Source: Ensifer sp. BR816 (lineage in GTDB: Bacteria > Pseudomonadota > Alphaproteobacteria > Rhizobiales > Rhizobiaceae). Taken from it: a stretch of 64,000 nucleotides of DNA. Shown piece by piece: positions 16,992-26,117 of the stretch. The notes under the pieces were generated by a model. It was not told where the DNA came from and searched no databases. It saw nothing but the letters and a program-made list of their open reading frames with translations. The translations under genes and the position numbers were made by a program. Every line of letters starts with the position of its first letter. Within the stretch, counting starts at the first letter, position 1. Location of the stretch: positions 1 through 64,000 of the forward strand of contig NZ_KB905371.1 of the NCBI RefSeq assembly GCF_000378985.1. The letters run 5' to 3'.

Positions 16992-17954
16992 TTAGGGATG
17001 AGCGATGATTTGATGAAGGGACGCCCGCTTCTTCTCCTCGCATGCCGTCACAATGGAGCGAATGCAGCTTCTCAACCAGATGTGCCCTGCATCTGTCTGT
17101 TTTGTTCGGACATAGATCAGCGAGATCCGAACATCGGGCAAGGCCAGGGGGGGGCGCGTGACGAGAATCTCGCTGCTATCATCGAGTAGCGACAGCATTC
17201 CATCCGCAAACGCCGCGATCATCTGCGTGCCTTTCAGCACTTTTGGAGCGACCATGTAATAGGGGATCGTTGCGGCAACCCGGCGCGACAGTCCGATCGT
17301 CGCCAGTGCTTTGTCGCTTACACCGGATTCATCGCCGTCTGGAGAGATTTGCAGATGAGGCATTGCCAGATATTTCTCCATTGTGAGATCCATTATCACC
17401 GGGTTCCCGCTCCAGGCCGCACAGAGCATTTCATGCCGCGCCAGAACCGTCTCCACGATATGGGATTCCCGGATGATCGGATTTCCGATCAACACGCAAT
17501 CGAGATCCGGATCGCTGAGCAATTCTGCGGCCTCGTAAAGATAGACCGGAACGATGCGAAGCCTGGCATTGGGAGCCTTCGAGTTGAATTCTTCGAGCAG
17601 CGCAGCCAAGTACAGCGCGCTGGTGTAGTCGGTCACGCCGATCCGAAATTGACGATGGCTCTCATTAGGTTTGAAGTTGATGCGCTGGGACACTACCCCT
17701 TGGATATCCGAAAGTGCCTGCGTGATCACGGTTGCCAATTCCCGTGCCTGCGCTGTCGGATTCATGGAACCGGCATGCTTGACGAACAACTCGTCACCAA
17801 AAATCTCGCGCAACCTGTTCAGCGAATGGCTGATCGCCGACTGGGTACGACCGGCGCGGTCCGCTGCGCGCGTGACACTACGCTCCTGCATGAGCAGATC
17901 GAATACCCTCAACAAGTTGAGGTCAATCTGGTTTAGAGTGAAATCACTTCTCAT
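16992..17954 (-). CDS. LysR family transcriptional regulator
   Basis: A 320-residue LysR protein. N-terminal winged helix-turn-helix at residues 8-65 (LNQIDLNLLRVFDLLMQERSVTRAAD, then QSAISHSLNRLRE and FGDELFVKHAGSM), followed by a periplasmic-binding-like effector domain (FRIGVTDYTSALYLA). The DNA-binding part resembles the NodD/NahR branch. It is divergent from the amino acid importer operon at 18204 and is the likely regulator of it. I use the ATG at 17954 (GAGAGGG upstream); a longer ORF to 18083 would cover the probable operator. Confidence 0.86.
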   Translation of the reverse strand: MRSDFTLNQIDLNLLRVFDLLMQERSVTRAADRAGRTQSAISHSLNRLREIFGDELFVKHAGSMNPTAQARELATVITQALSDIQGVVSQRINFKPNESHRQFRIGVTDYTSALYLAALLEEFNSKAPNARLRIVPVYLYEAAELLSDPDLDCVLIGNPIIRESHIVETVLARHEMLCAAWSGNPVIMDLTMEKYLAMPHLQISPDGDESGVSDKALATIGLSRRVAATIPYYMVAPKVLKGTQMIAAFADGMLSLLDDSSEILVTRPPLALPDVRISLIYVRTKQTDAGHIWLRSCIRSIVTACEEKKRASLHQIIAHP

Positions 17955-18014
17955 GCGGAGGCCCTCTCTTGAAATTTTCGCCCCAGTATAATGAATCAGG
18001 CTCATATTAACATT

Positions 18015-18026
18015 ATGAATATTCAT
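18015..18026. promoter_or_regulatory. Possible LysR binding palindrome
   Basis: Perfect dyad ATGAATATTCAT in the 249-base region between the LysR gene and the importer operon. An ATGAAT half-site is repeated about 25 bases to the left. LysR proteins commonly bind such T-N11-A dyads near the regulator start. AT-rich dyads can be accidental. Confidence 0.33.
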
Positions 18027-18203
18027 TCGCAGTCTGGATAACCTGCAGCTATGTTTTCTTTCGCGGGTGCAGAGAGGATGCATCCCGAAAAGCCCGTTAT
18101 CGCGCCGCTCTTCAACGGAGATGCAAAGTCACGCTTGCGTCTCCCATTGGCGAAATGCGCGCAAAACGCGGTCATTAAGACAACGCGAAAAAGGGAACCT
18201 GAA

Positions 18204-19049
18204 ATGACTGCCATTAAATCTGCAATACTTTCAACAGTGGCGCTCGTAGCGAGCGCGACTGTTTCGCTCGCTGGCGAGATCGCGCTCCCGTCCTACGTGA
18301 AGGACAGCGGTAAGCTGCCAATCGCGACCACCATCTATGCTCCCTTCTCTTACATCGATGAGAGCGGCAAGCAGGTCGGTCTCAGCGTCGAATTGGCTCA
18401 GGCAGCTGCAAAAGTGCTTGGCGTTGAGCTGACCATCGACCAGGTCCCATTCACATCTCTCATTCCGTCTTTGAGTGCTGACCGGATCAAAATCGCCTGG
18501 CTCAATGCATCGGTAACTGAAGAACGTCTCAAGCAAGCGGATTTCGTCGCGTGGATGGAGGACGGCACCATCGTTTCGACCCTCCCCGAAAACAAAGACA
18601 AATACGCGAAGCGCACGGCACTGTGTGGCGGCACCGTCGCTGTTCAGTCCGGCACGGCAGCCGACTTTTCCGCGGATCAGTTGAACAAGGAGTGCAAGAC
18701 CGCCGGCCTTCAGGAATTCAAGAAGGATATCTACCCGTCGCAGCAGGACACTGTGCAGGCCGTGATCACCGGACGTGCGGACGCTTATCTGGATGACTCT
18801 ACGTCAGCCGGATACTATTCGCAGGTCAGCAAGGGAAAGCTTGTTCTGACTGGCGAGGTCTTTCACAAGAAGCCAATCGGCCATATCATAAAGAAGGGTG
18901 ATGCTGAAACCGCCAGCATGCTTGCTGACGCAATTCAGAAATTGATTGACGACGGCACCTACAAGACCATCCTCGACAATTACGGCATGTCTTCGTCAGC
19001 AATTGCGAAACCGATCGTCTACACGAACGTATCCCAGCTCAAAGACTGA
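18204..19049 (+). CDS. Polar amino acid ABC importer substrate-binding protein
   Basis: A 281-residue exported protein: signal peptide of about 23 residues (hydrophobic ILSTVALVASATVSLAG), then a type II binding fold of the glutamine/cystine-binding family (PIATTIYAPFSYIDESGKQVGLSVELAQAAAKVLG; DAIQKLIDDGTYKTILDNYGM). The canonical pattern for alpha-amino-group binding is only partly visible. The following C-S lyase and D-cysteine desulfhydrase-like genes point to a sulfur amino acid or its S-conjugate as ligand. The ATG at 18204 is used because it yields a proper signal peptide; the ORF is open further upstream. Confidence 0.86.
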   Translation: MTAIKSAILSTVALVASATVSLAGEIALPSYVKDSGKLPIATTIYAPFSYIDESGKQVGLSVELAQAAAKVLGVELTIDQVPFTSLIPSLSADRIKIAWLNASVTEERLKQADFVAWMEDGTIVSTLPENKDKYAKRTALCGGTVAVQSGTAADFSADQLNKECKTAGLQEFKKDIYPSQQDTVQAVITGRADAYLDDSTSAGYYSQVSKGKLVLTGEVFHKKPIGHIIKKGDAETASMLADAIQKLIDDGTYKTILDNYGMSSSAIAKPIVYTNVSQLKD

Positions 19050-19056
19050 CCGCCAA

Positions 19057-19086
19057 CCCCGCTCTGCCGGGTCCGGCAGAGCGGGG
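19057..19086 (+). other. 14-bp hairpin between binding-protein and permease genes
   Basis: Nearly perfect stem CCCCGCTCTGCCGG / CCGGCAGAGCGGGG directly after the binding-protein stop. Hairpins in this position in ABC operons protect the 5' message and reduce readthrough, giving more binding protein than membrane components. No U-run follows. Confidence 0.55.
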
Positions 19087-19155
19087 TAATCAGGCAATTA
19101 GGCCGCAACCCGTTTGCGAAAAGTCATCATATCACCCGAAGAAGGAGTCGAGGAC

Positions 19156-20100
19156 TTGAACGTTCTCCCCCTCAAAGACGATAGCGTCGCCGCCAAGCGC
19201 GCGCAGTTCACGGTGGTGCCTCTCCGTCATCCCTGGCGTTGGGCTGCTGCTGCAATCGTCGCAATTCTTCTGCTCTTGCTGCTGCAGGCAGTCGTCAGCA
19301 ATCCAAATCTTCAGTGGCCCGTGGTCGCCTCCTACATCCTCAACCCGATCATCTTGCGGGGTCTTTGGGTAACTGTCGGCTTGACCCTGGTCATCATGTT
19401 TTTTGCCAGCGTCATCGGCATGATCGTTGCTTTGATGATGCTCTCGCCGAGCAAAATGCTGTCACTCCCAGCCGCGGGGTTTATCTGGTGGTTCCGCGGC
19501 ACGCCGGCACTCGTCCAGCTTATCCTGTGGTATAATCTGTCGCTCATCTTCAAGGACATTACGCTGTGGTTGCCGGGGCTCGGTACCGTCTTTTCGGTTC
19601 CCACGAACACCGTCATGACGCCGTTGGTAGCGGCCGTCGTTGCCCTGTCCCTTCACGAAGCGGGATATATGGCGGAGATCATTCGAAACGGGTTGAAATC
19701 AGTGAATCGCGGGCAGACAGAAGCTGCGCTCTGTCTCGGGATGAAACCCTCTCTGCTGCTGCGGCGGATTGTCATTCCCCAAGCGATGCGCGTCATTATT
19801 CCTCCAACAGGGAACGAGACGATCAATCTGCTCAAAACGACCTCGCTCGTCAGTATCATTGCCGTCGGCGACCTGTTGTACTCGGCGCAGGCGATCTACG
19901 CCCGGACGTTCGAAACCATCCCGCTCCTGCTCGTCGCCACCTTCTGGTACCTGGTCGTCGTCTCCATCATGACCGTCGGTCAAGGCTACCTTGAACGTCA
20001 TTATTCCAGGGATGAAGCCGGACACGATCCAGCTCCGGGGGGCTTTTCGCGGCTGGGTTCGATTCTCATGATGCGCGAAAAATGGAGAGGTGCGCAATGA
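19156..20100 (+). CDS. Polar amino acid ABC importer permease
   Basis: An inner-membrane protein of about 314 residues with an N-terminal cytosolic tail and about five transmembrane segments, of the HisMQ/GlnP family. It carries the EAA loop [33 protein letters not shown] motif (residues near 155-185) that contacts the ATPase, and GGTP-like [13 protein letters not shown] prefer a TTG start at 19156, 8 bases after AAGGAG; a TTG at 19114 is possible. A single permease gene implies a homodimeric channel. Confidence 0.86.
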   Translation: MNVLPLKDDSVAAKRAQFTVVPLRHPWRWAAAAIVAILLLLLLQAVVSNPNLQWPVVASYILNPIILRGLWVTVGLTLVIMFFASVIGMIVALMMLSPSKMLSLPAAGFIWWFRGTPALVQLILWYNLSLIFKDITLWLPGLGTVFSVPTNTVMTPLVAAVVALSLHEAGYMAEIIRNGLKSVNRGQTEAALCLGMKPSLLLRRIVIPQAMRVIIPPTGNETINLLKTTSLVSIIAVGDLLYSAQAIYARTFETIPLLLVATFWYLVVVSIMTVGQGYLERHYSRDEAGHDPAPGGFSRLGSILMMREKWRGAQ

Positions 20101-20894
20101 AGACCAATCATTTTGAACGGTTCGCTATCTCTCCGTCCGTCATGATACACGCGTCAGATGTCAGGAAGTCTTACGGCAGTCTTGAAGTTCTGAAGGGCGT
20201 GAATATTTCGGTGCCGAACGGTTCGGTCGCCTGCATTATTGGGCCGTCCGGCTCGGGCAAGAGCACATTTCTCAGATGCATCAATCATCTCGAGGAGATC
20301 AACAGCGGGCTGCTGCTGGTCGATGGGGATTTTGTTGGGTATCGCCTGAAAGACGACAAACTCCACGAATTGAGAGCGTCGCAGATTTGTGCTCGACGCG
20401 CCGAAATCGGCATGGTCTTCCAGCATTTCAATCTCTTCCCGCACATGACCGTGTTGGAGAACCTGATCGAAGCCCCGATCAAAGTACGTGGGGAACATCG
20501 CGCCGAGGCGCGGCTGCACGCTTTGGAGCTGCTACGCCGCGTAGGGCTGGCGGAAAAGGCTACTGCCTTTCCAAGACAACTATCGGGCGGCCAGCAGCAG
20601 CGAGTTGCAATTGCGCGCGCGCTTGCCATGCGCCCTAAGGTGCTGCTGTTCGATGAGCCGACCTCGGCGCTCGATCCCGAACTTGTCGGCGAAGTCCTGT
20701 CGGTCATGAAGGATCTCGCGCGCGATGGCATGACGATGGTTGTGGTGACGCACGAAATCGGATTCGCCCGGGAAGTCGCCGACCAGTTGATCTTCATGGA
20801 CGGGGGAACTGTCATGGAACAAGGCGATCCGCGCGAGATGATCGCCAATCCCCAGTCGCCCCGAACGCGCGAGTTCCTGGCCAAAGTCCTCTAG
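20097..20894 (+). CDS. Polar amino acid ABC importer ATP-binding protein
   Basis: A 265-residue ATPase of the GlnQ/HisP family: Walker [11 protein letters not shown]-loop [18 protein letters not shown], signature [16 protein letters not shown], Walker [16 protein letters not shown]-loop [15 protein letters not shown]. Start overlaps the permease stop by four bases. It energises the importer coded by 18204-20100. Confidence 0.9.
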   Translation: MKTNHFERFAISPSVMIHASDVRKSYGSLEVLKGVNISVPNGSVACIIGPSGSGKSTFLRCINHLEEINSGLLLVDGDFVGYRLKDDKLHELRASQICARRAEIGMVFQHFNLFPHMTVLENLIEAPIKVRGEHRAEARLHALELLRRVGLAEKATAFPRQLSGGQQQRVAIARALAMRPKVLLFDEPTSALDPELVGEVLSVMKDLARDGMTMVVVTHEIGFAREVADQLIFMDGGTVMEQGDPREMIANPQSPRTREFLAKVL

Positions 20895-20930
20895 CCGCGT
20901 TGCAACGACCAGAAAGATATTCGGAGAAAT

Positions 20931-22154
20931 ATGATGCACGATTTGCACCGGGCGCCGGCTGACGCCGCCGCGGAGACGACCGACTTTGACGAAATTCTCG
21001 ACCGCTCGACGCTGAGCACCGTCAAATGGGAAATGGAAATAGACCGTACCGGAAACAAATCCCTGCTTGGATTTGGTACCGCAGACATGGACTTCCGCTC
21101 TCCAAAGCCGATTGCCACAGCTCTCGAACGCACCGCTCGCCTCGGCCATTTTGGTTATCCTTACAAGCCGAACAGCTACTACGAAGCTCTGATCGGCTTT
21201 TATAAGAGGCATTTCGGGTGGGAGATCAAGCGCGAGTGGATCGCCCACAATGTCGGCATCTACCCCTCCATGCGACCGTTGATCGATCGCCTCAGTGTCG
21301 AGGGGGACGCGATCATCTACCAGCCCCCGGTTCACTTCCAATTCAGGAATATCGTTGCCGCCGCCGGACGTGTGCCCGTCGCAAATCCCCTGGTTCTTCG
21401 CAACGGCCGCTATGAGTTCGACTTTGATCAGCTTTCCCACTGCGTTAGTAGTCGCACAAGGCTGCTCTTGCTTTGCAATCCTCACAACCCCGTCGGGCGG
21501 GTGTGGTCGCGAGACGAGTTAGCGCAGCTTGCGGAGTTTTGCCAGCAGCACAACATCGTCGTCGTTTCCGACGAGGTCTATTGTGGCCTGCTGCACGACG
21601 GCTTTCACTTTACGCCTTTTGGAAGCGTGTCGTCAGATGCGCTTATGAATTCGGTAAGCCTCCTTTCTGCCAGCAAGATGTTTAACCTCACCGGGCTGAA
21701 GCACTCCCAAGTCATTGCCGCAAATCCCAGGCTCATGCACGAATATCTCGAGGGGTTGAAGCGCGATACCTCGGGCTACGGCGGTTCTCTGTTTGGCCAC
21801 GCCGCGACCGAGGTGGCTTACCGGGATTGCGATGGGTGGCTGGCCGATCTCATGAAGTATGTTGCCGGCAACTATGCCTTTGCCGAGGCCTTCTTCAAGG
21901 AAAGACTGCCGCGCATTCGCATACGCCCGACAGAGTCCACCTACTTCATGTGGCTTGACCTTTCGGATTACGGCATGTCGCACCAGGAGATGCTCGACTT
22001 GTTCGAAACGAGGCATGGCCTCGTCCTCAACTACGGTGAAGACTATGGGCCGGGCGGTGAAGGACATATCCGTCTGAATATCGGCACGCCGAAGTCTATT
22101 CTTGTTCAAGGAATCGGCCGGATGGCGCAAGCATTATCCAGCCAGGAAAGGTGA
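20931..22154 (+). CDS. MalY/PatB-type PLP-dependent C-S beta-lyase
   Basis: A 407-residue fold-type I aminotransferase-like enzyme. MalY/PatB features: TADMDFRSPKPI near the N-terminus, a YKPNSYYEALIGFYKRHFGW block, LLCNPHNPVGRVW, VSDEVYCGLLHDG, and PLP Lys in SASKMFNLTGLKHS. Such enzymes cleave cystathionine, cystine or cysteine S-conjugates to thiol, pyruvate and ammonia by way of 2-aminoacrylate. It follows an amino acid importer and precedes a RidA gene, the enzyme that removes 2-aminoacrylate, which fits this chemistry. True aminotransferase activity is less likely. Confidence 0.86.
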   Translation: MMHDLHRAPADAAAETTDFDEILDRSTLSTVKWEMEIDRTGNKSLLGFGTADMDFRSPKPIATALERTARLGHFGYPYKPNSYYEALIGFYKRHFGWEIKREWIAHNVGIYPSMRPLIDRLSVEGDAIIYQPPVHFQFRNIVAAAGRVPVANPLVLRNGRYEFDFDQLSHCVSSRTRLLLLCNPHNPVGRVWSRDELAQLAEFCQQHNIVVVSDEVYCGLLHDGFHFTPFGSVSSDALMNSVSLLSASKMFNLTGLKHSQVIAANPRLMHEYLEGLKRDTSGYGGSLFGHAATEVAYRDCDGWLADLMKYVAGNYAFAEAFFKERLPRIRIRPTESTYFMWLDLSDYGMSHQEMLDLFETRHGLVLNYGEDYGPGGEGHIRLNIGTPKSILVQGIGRMAQALSSQER

Positions 22155-22298
22155 TCGTGGCCTTCCAGGACTATTCCTTCCCTGGCTCCCACCCCGACGA
22201 GATGTCGGCGCGATCATGTGCCGACAGACGCTCCGCTCATATTCGAAAAGCCGTGATGCATCCCATCAGACGGGCATCTCCAACTCCTGCGAGGAAAC

Positions 22299-22721
22299 AT
22301 GGAAATCTCGACCCCTAACGCACCTGCAGCTGTCGGCCCCTACAGCCAGGCCAGACGTCACGGGAACCTGCTTTTCGTTTCGGGCCAGCTGCCACTCGAC
22401 CCCACGACAGGGACAATGGCCGGCGATGCGGAAGAGCAAATGCGCCAGGTGCTCGCAAATATCGAAGCGATCGTGACAGCGGCGGGGGCAAAGATGTCCG
22501 ATGTCCTCAAGACGACCGTGCTCGTGACCGATCTTTCGAAGTTCAAGCAGTTGAACGAAATCTACGCTGCGGCGTTCCCGAAGCCCTGTCCGGCACGCGC
22601 GACCTATCAGGTGGCGGCGCTGCCGATGGGCGCTCAAGTCGAGATCGAGGCGGTGGCCGTCATTCCCGGTGAAGCTGACTACGCTTGTAAAGGTTCCTGC
22701 GCGGCGGCAGCCTTGTCGTGA
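22299..22721 (+). CDS. RidA family enamine/imine deaminase
   Basis: A 140-residue RidA protein: N-terminal NAPAAVGPYSQARRHGNLLFVSGQLPLDP, middle DVLKTTVLVTDLSKF, and PCPARATYQVAALPMGAQVEIEAVAV, in which the Arg of PARA(T/S) is the residue that binds the substrate carboxylate in active RidA proteins. It hydrolyses reactive 2-aminoacrylate to pyruvate and ammonia. It lies between two PLP enzymes that generate that intermediate. The 144-base gap before it holds no gene. The C-terminal tail (ACKGSCAAAALS) is unusual. Confidence 0.87.
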   Translation: MEISTPNAPAAVGPYSQARRHGNLLFVSGQLPLDPTTGTMAGDAEEQMRQVLANIEAIVTAAGAKMSDVLKTTVLVTDLSKFKQLNEIYAAAFPKPCPARATYQVAALPMGAQVEIEAVAVIPGEADYACKGSCAAAALS

Positions 22722-22749
22722 AAAACCAATAGCCCGAGAGGTTAGTGCG

Positions 22750-23721
22750 ATGACAGATCACCTGGATTCGGTCCGACTTGGCTTTTTTCCAACCCCGATC
22801 GACAAGTGGGACAATCTTGGGCGTGAACTCGGCATTTCACTGAGCGCCAAACGGGACGATCTCTCCGGTCTGGGCGGCGGCGGTAACAAAATTAGGAAGC
22901 TCCAATATCTTCTCGCCGAAGCCAAAGCGGAAAATGCAACGACGCTGATCACGGCTGGGGCGGCGCAATCAAACCATGTTCGGCAAACCGCGGCTGTTGC
23001 GAGAAAACATGGCATGCGGCCTTTAGCCCTGCTTCGCGGGCAACTGCCGCCGCGCGCCTCGGGAAACCTGCTTCTCGACGAGCTTTTGGGCGCGAAGCTG
23101 GAATTTCACGATCGTGACGACTTCAACGCCGTGGTCGTGGACCTGATGCTGGACCGCAAGGCAGAGCTGGAAGCCTCAGGCGAGCGCGCCTATGTCATTC
23201 CGATCGGCGGGTCGAGCCCGTTGGGAGCTCTTGGTTACGTCGATTGCGCCAAAGAGATGCGCGAACAGTTTGATGCGCGGCGACAGAGACATCCAGACTA
23301 TATCGTTGTCGCAATGGGCTCGGGCGGCACCTACGCCGGTCTCGTCGCAGGATGTGCGCGTCATCTGCCCAACACCCAAGTTTTCGGTATCGTTATTACG
23401 ACGGCGGCCTTTGCTGCGCGCGAATGCGCGGCTTCATTGTTAAATGACACGGCTCGACTTGCCGGTGTCGATCGGCGCTGGGATGCGGAAGATCTGTTGC
23501 TGAATTATGACCATATCGGACCCGAATACGGAATCGCCAGCCAAGAAGGCAATGCCGCAATCCGCAAAGTGGCAGAAGCCGAAGGGGTTTTTCTGGATCC
23601 GACTTATACGGGAAAGGTCTTCGCCGGATTGATTGCCGCTATCGGAAAAACGATCCCTACAGGTAGCGATGTGATCTTCGTGCACACGGGCGGAAGCCCC
23701 GCGCTCTTTGCAGCACGGTGA
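22750..23721 (+). CDS. D-cysteine desulfhydrase-like PLP enzyme
   Basis: A 323-residue fold-type II PLP enzyme of the DcyD/ACC-deaminase family: PLP Lys in GGGGNKIRKLQYLL, substrate loop AAQSNHVRQTAAVA, phosphate loop AMGSGGTYAGL, and DPTYTGKVFAGL near residue 280. The last motif has Tyr-Thr where ACC deaminases have Tyr-Glu, which favours D-cysteine desulfhydrase (D-cysteine to pyruvate, sulfide and ammonia) over ACC deaminase. It is the last gene of the sulfur amino acid operon. Start ATG at 22750 follows GAGAGG. Confidence 0.84.
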   Translation: MTDHLDSVRLGFFPTPIDKWDNLGRELGISLSAKRDDLSGLGGGGNKIRKLQYLLAEAKAENATTLITAGAAQSNHVRQTAAVARKHGMRPLALLRGQLPPRASGNLLLDELLGAKLEFHDRDDFNAVVVDLMLDRKAELEASGERAYVIPIGGSSPLGALGYVDCAKEMREQFDARRQRHPDYIVVAMGSGGTYAGLVAGCARHLPNTQVFGIVITTAAFAARECAASLLNDTARLAGVDRRWDAEDLLLNYDHIGPEYGIASQEGNAAIRKVAEAEGVFLDPTYTGKVFAGLIAAIGKTIPTGSDVIFVHTGGSPALFAAR

Positions 23722-23839
23722 CGTGCCCGTTCAACCAAAAGTCAGATCGAGTGTCGACCTTACGCGATCGTCGGCCTTGAGGCGACAGCGAGCCGTCGGG
23801 TAAGACGTTGAAGGCCGGCGCTCACGTAGACTGGGCGGC

Positions 23840-24610
23840 TCACTTGAAGAACCGGGCGGGTGTTGTTCCGAAAGTTTCGCGGAACGCCGCGACAAAACTG
23901 GAGGCGGATTCATAACCGACATCGAAGGCGACATTGGTAACAGCTTCTCCGTATGCCAGAAGTTCGAGGGCGGTCAGCAAGCGGAACCGTTGACGCCATG
24001 CGCCGAAAGCAAGATGGGTTTCTCGGACGAAAATGCGCTCGATCGTCCTTGAACTTGCCCCCACGCGTGCGGCCAATGAGGCGAGAGGTTCGCGACTTGC
24101 GGGTTCGCGCTTGAGCATTTCCACTATGCGCAAACCTCGTGGATCAGTGGGAACGGTAAGATCGACAGGCGATCGGTCGAGCGTCGCGATCTGATCGAGC
24201 AAAACCTCGCAAAGCCGAGCTTCCTTCGACCCCGGTTCGTAATTCCACGGCAAAACCGCGCATGACGAGATCAACTCACGTACCAGCGGTGTCACCTCCA
24301 CAACAACGCAAGACGGCGAGGCAGGAGCGCAATCAACAGCCGGATCGATGTAAAGAACGCGAATTTCGGCTGCTCTCGCAACGCTCAATTTATGGTCCGT
24401 ATTGGCGCGTATCCACAATGCCCGTGTGGGAGGCAGCACCCATCTACTGGCTTGTGTCGACACATTGATCACACCTTTTATCGCGTAAATGAGCTGGTGG
24501 CGCCGGTGATTGTGGAAAGCTGCCTCTGTTGACGACCAGCTTTCGACCCGGCCCACAACAGGAGCGGAGGCGAAATCAGGATCGGGGTCGTTTTGGCGAA
24601 TGCGCAACAT
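23840..24610 (-). CDS. AraC family regulator with N-terminal cupin domain
   Basis: A 256-residue protein: N-terminal cupin-like sensor (FHNHRRHQLIYAIKGVINV) and C-terminal AraC double helix-turn-helix (LASLAARVGASSRTIERIFVRETHLAFGAWRQRFRL; AVTNVAFDVGYESASSFVAAFRETFGTTPARFFK). It is divergent from the second AraC gene at 24984, with a 373-base intergenic region in which no further gene is seen. The target is unknown; neighbouring candidates are the flavoprotein and MFS genes to the right. Confidence 0.86.
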   Translation of the reverse strand: MLRIRQNDPDPDFASAPVVGRVESWSSTEAAFHNHRRHQLIYAIKGVINVSTQASRWVLPPTRALWIRANTDHKLSVARAAEIRVLYIDPAVDCAPASPSCVVVEVTPLVRELISSCAVLPWNYEPGSKEARLCEVLLDQIATLDRSPVDLTVPTDPRGLRIVEMLKREPASREPLASLAARVGASSRTIERIFVRETHLAFGAWRQRFRLLTALELLAYGEAVTNVAFDVGYESASSFVAAFRETFGTTPARFFK

Positions 24611-24983
24611 CGAGGCGGATTATATCGTTAAATCGTCGCACAATCCATCCGCTTTGACGGCGCGTTCTTAAGGCGCGGACAGCGGATCTGGCCATAGCGG
24701 TGTCGTGTCATCAACACATATTGGCCGGCAGCAGATATTTACGCGCGGCATCGACTGGTATTCTGCCTCACGGTTTCCGGCAATAGATGTAACGCGCGGT
24801 CCACTGAAGAACACGGCGCTGCTATTGTTGTGCAATGAATCATATCGAGCACGTGATCGGTGTCGGGACTGCCAGATTGCAGACCTGGACAGTGTGTGCG
24901 TGTGGCCAAAATCTTGGAGAGGATAGAAGCAGATTATTCCGAAGAGTTGTTCCCTTTCGCATACGGCGCCAGGGAGTGTCGCA

Positions 24984-25826
24984 ATGGATCATGATCCCAC
25001 GATTTCAGTGGCGAACGCGACACCTGACATCCTTGATGATGGCGATGAGGCTCTTGGCGATCCGCGTGTCATTTTCCGATGGCATCATTACCCGTCGGCG
25101 CACGTGGTGTCCCGTCATCTTCACGCCCGTGTCCAGCTTGTTTGCGTCTTTGCCGGCGTGGTCGTTGTGGAAACGGACGACGGGCGCTTCATGACACCAC
25201 CCGGGCATGGCCTTGTGGTGCCTGCGGGGCTGCCGCATTCTCACATCGTTCTAAGCGATGTAGCGATGGTTTCCGTCCATTTGAACCCGGCAGAAGCTGT
25301 CGGGCGCCAAGAGCCCTTTGTTTTTGAGGTGACGGATCTCGCTCGTAGCCTCTTGTTGGAAGCCGTCAAACTTAGTGAAGCTGCCATCGCGAACACAAGG
25401 TCTTGTCTCGTGCAGGAACTTTTGATCGAAGAGATCACGAATTTGGAAGAAAAACATCTCGTCCTCTCGTTCCCGTCAGATGTGAGGCTGGCAGGACTAT
25501 GCCGCGGTTTTTTGGAAGCTCCGACGCCGAACGATCATATCGATGATTGGGCGGGAAAGCTCGGAATGAGCCGCAGAGCCTTCACGCGATTTTTCCGCCG
25601 AGAGACTGGGGTAAGCTTTCTGAAATGGCGCCAGCAGGCGATAGTGTTTTCAAGCTTGCCCCGTCTTTCAGTGGGGGAGCCGGTAACATCAGTCGCGCTT
25701 GAGGCGGGCTACGGCAACATCGGCGCCTTCACTACGATGTTCCGTCGGGTCATGGGCCTTCCTCCAAAACAGTATGCCGAAAAGGGCAAGTCCTTTGCCA
25801 AGCGTGATGTGGAACCCGAGGCTTGA
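24984..25826 (+). CDS. AraC family regulator
   Basis: A 280-residue protein: N-terminal cupin-type domain (SRHLHARVQLVCVFAGVVVVET; PPGHGLVVPAGLPHSH) and C-terminal AraC DNA-binding domain (DWAGKLGMSRRAFTRFFRRETGVSFLKWRQQA; PVTSVALEAGYGNIGAFTTMFRRVMGLPPKQY). It precedes a siderophore-interacting flavoprotein and an MFS transporter on the same strand and may control them. Start ATG chosen for the AGGGAG site upstream. Confidence 0.84.
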   Translation: MDHDPTISVANATPDILDDGDEALGDPRVIFRWHHYPSAHVVSRHLHARVQLVCVFAGVVVVETDDGRFMTPPGHGLVVPAGLPHSHIVLSDVAMVSVHLNPAEAVGRQEPFVFEVTDLARSLLLEAVKLSEAAIANTRSCLVQELLIEEITNLEEKHLVLSFPSDVRLAGLCRGFLEAPTPNDHIDDWAGKLGMSRRAFTRFFRRETGVSFLKWRQQAIVFSSLPRLSVGEPVTSVALEAGYGNIGAFTTMFRRVMGLPPKQYAEKGKSFAKRDVEPEA

Positions 25827-26117
25827 TCCGGCGACAGGCGGCAATGGTGGCTGATCCACCATCGGCGAATGAGTGCAAGATGAGCGCTCGACCTCGGAAG
25901 CGCGCAATGGCTTTTGCCCGGCGACGAGATCCTTGAAAAGCATGGCGTTCGTGGTCGCAAGAAGCTCAATAAGGGCCAGAAATCGGTAAACTGGTTGGCG
26001 ATGTCAGGATATCGCTAAAGGCTGTCCGTTCCTCAATATCGGTCGCCGTACAAGTCCTTTAAGCGTTCTCCGGAACGCTTGGTGAAACCAGGACAAGAGC
26101 GACGAGGTCGTGCAGAC

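Noticed and set aside
15163..16995. A 610-codon plus-strand ORF inside pyc in another frame
   Set aside because: Arg/Gly-rich frame shadow of the carboxyltransferase region.
22750..23721. Annotation as ACC deaminase (acdS)
   Set aside because: Active-site motif has YTGK in place of YEGK and the operon handles sulfur amino acids.
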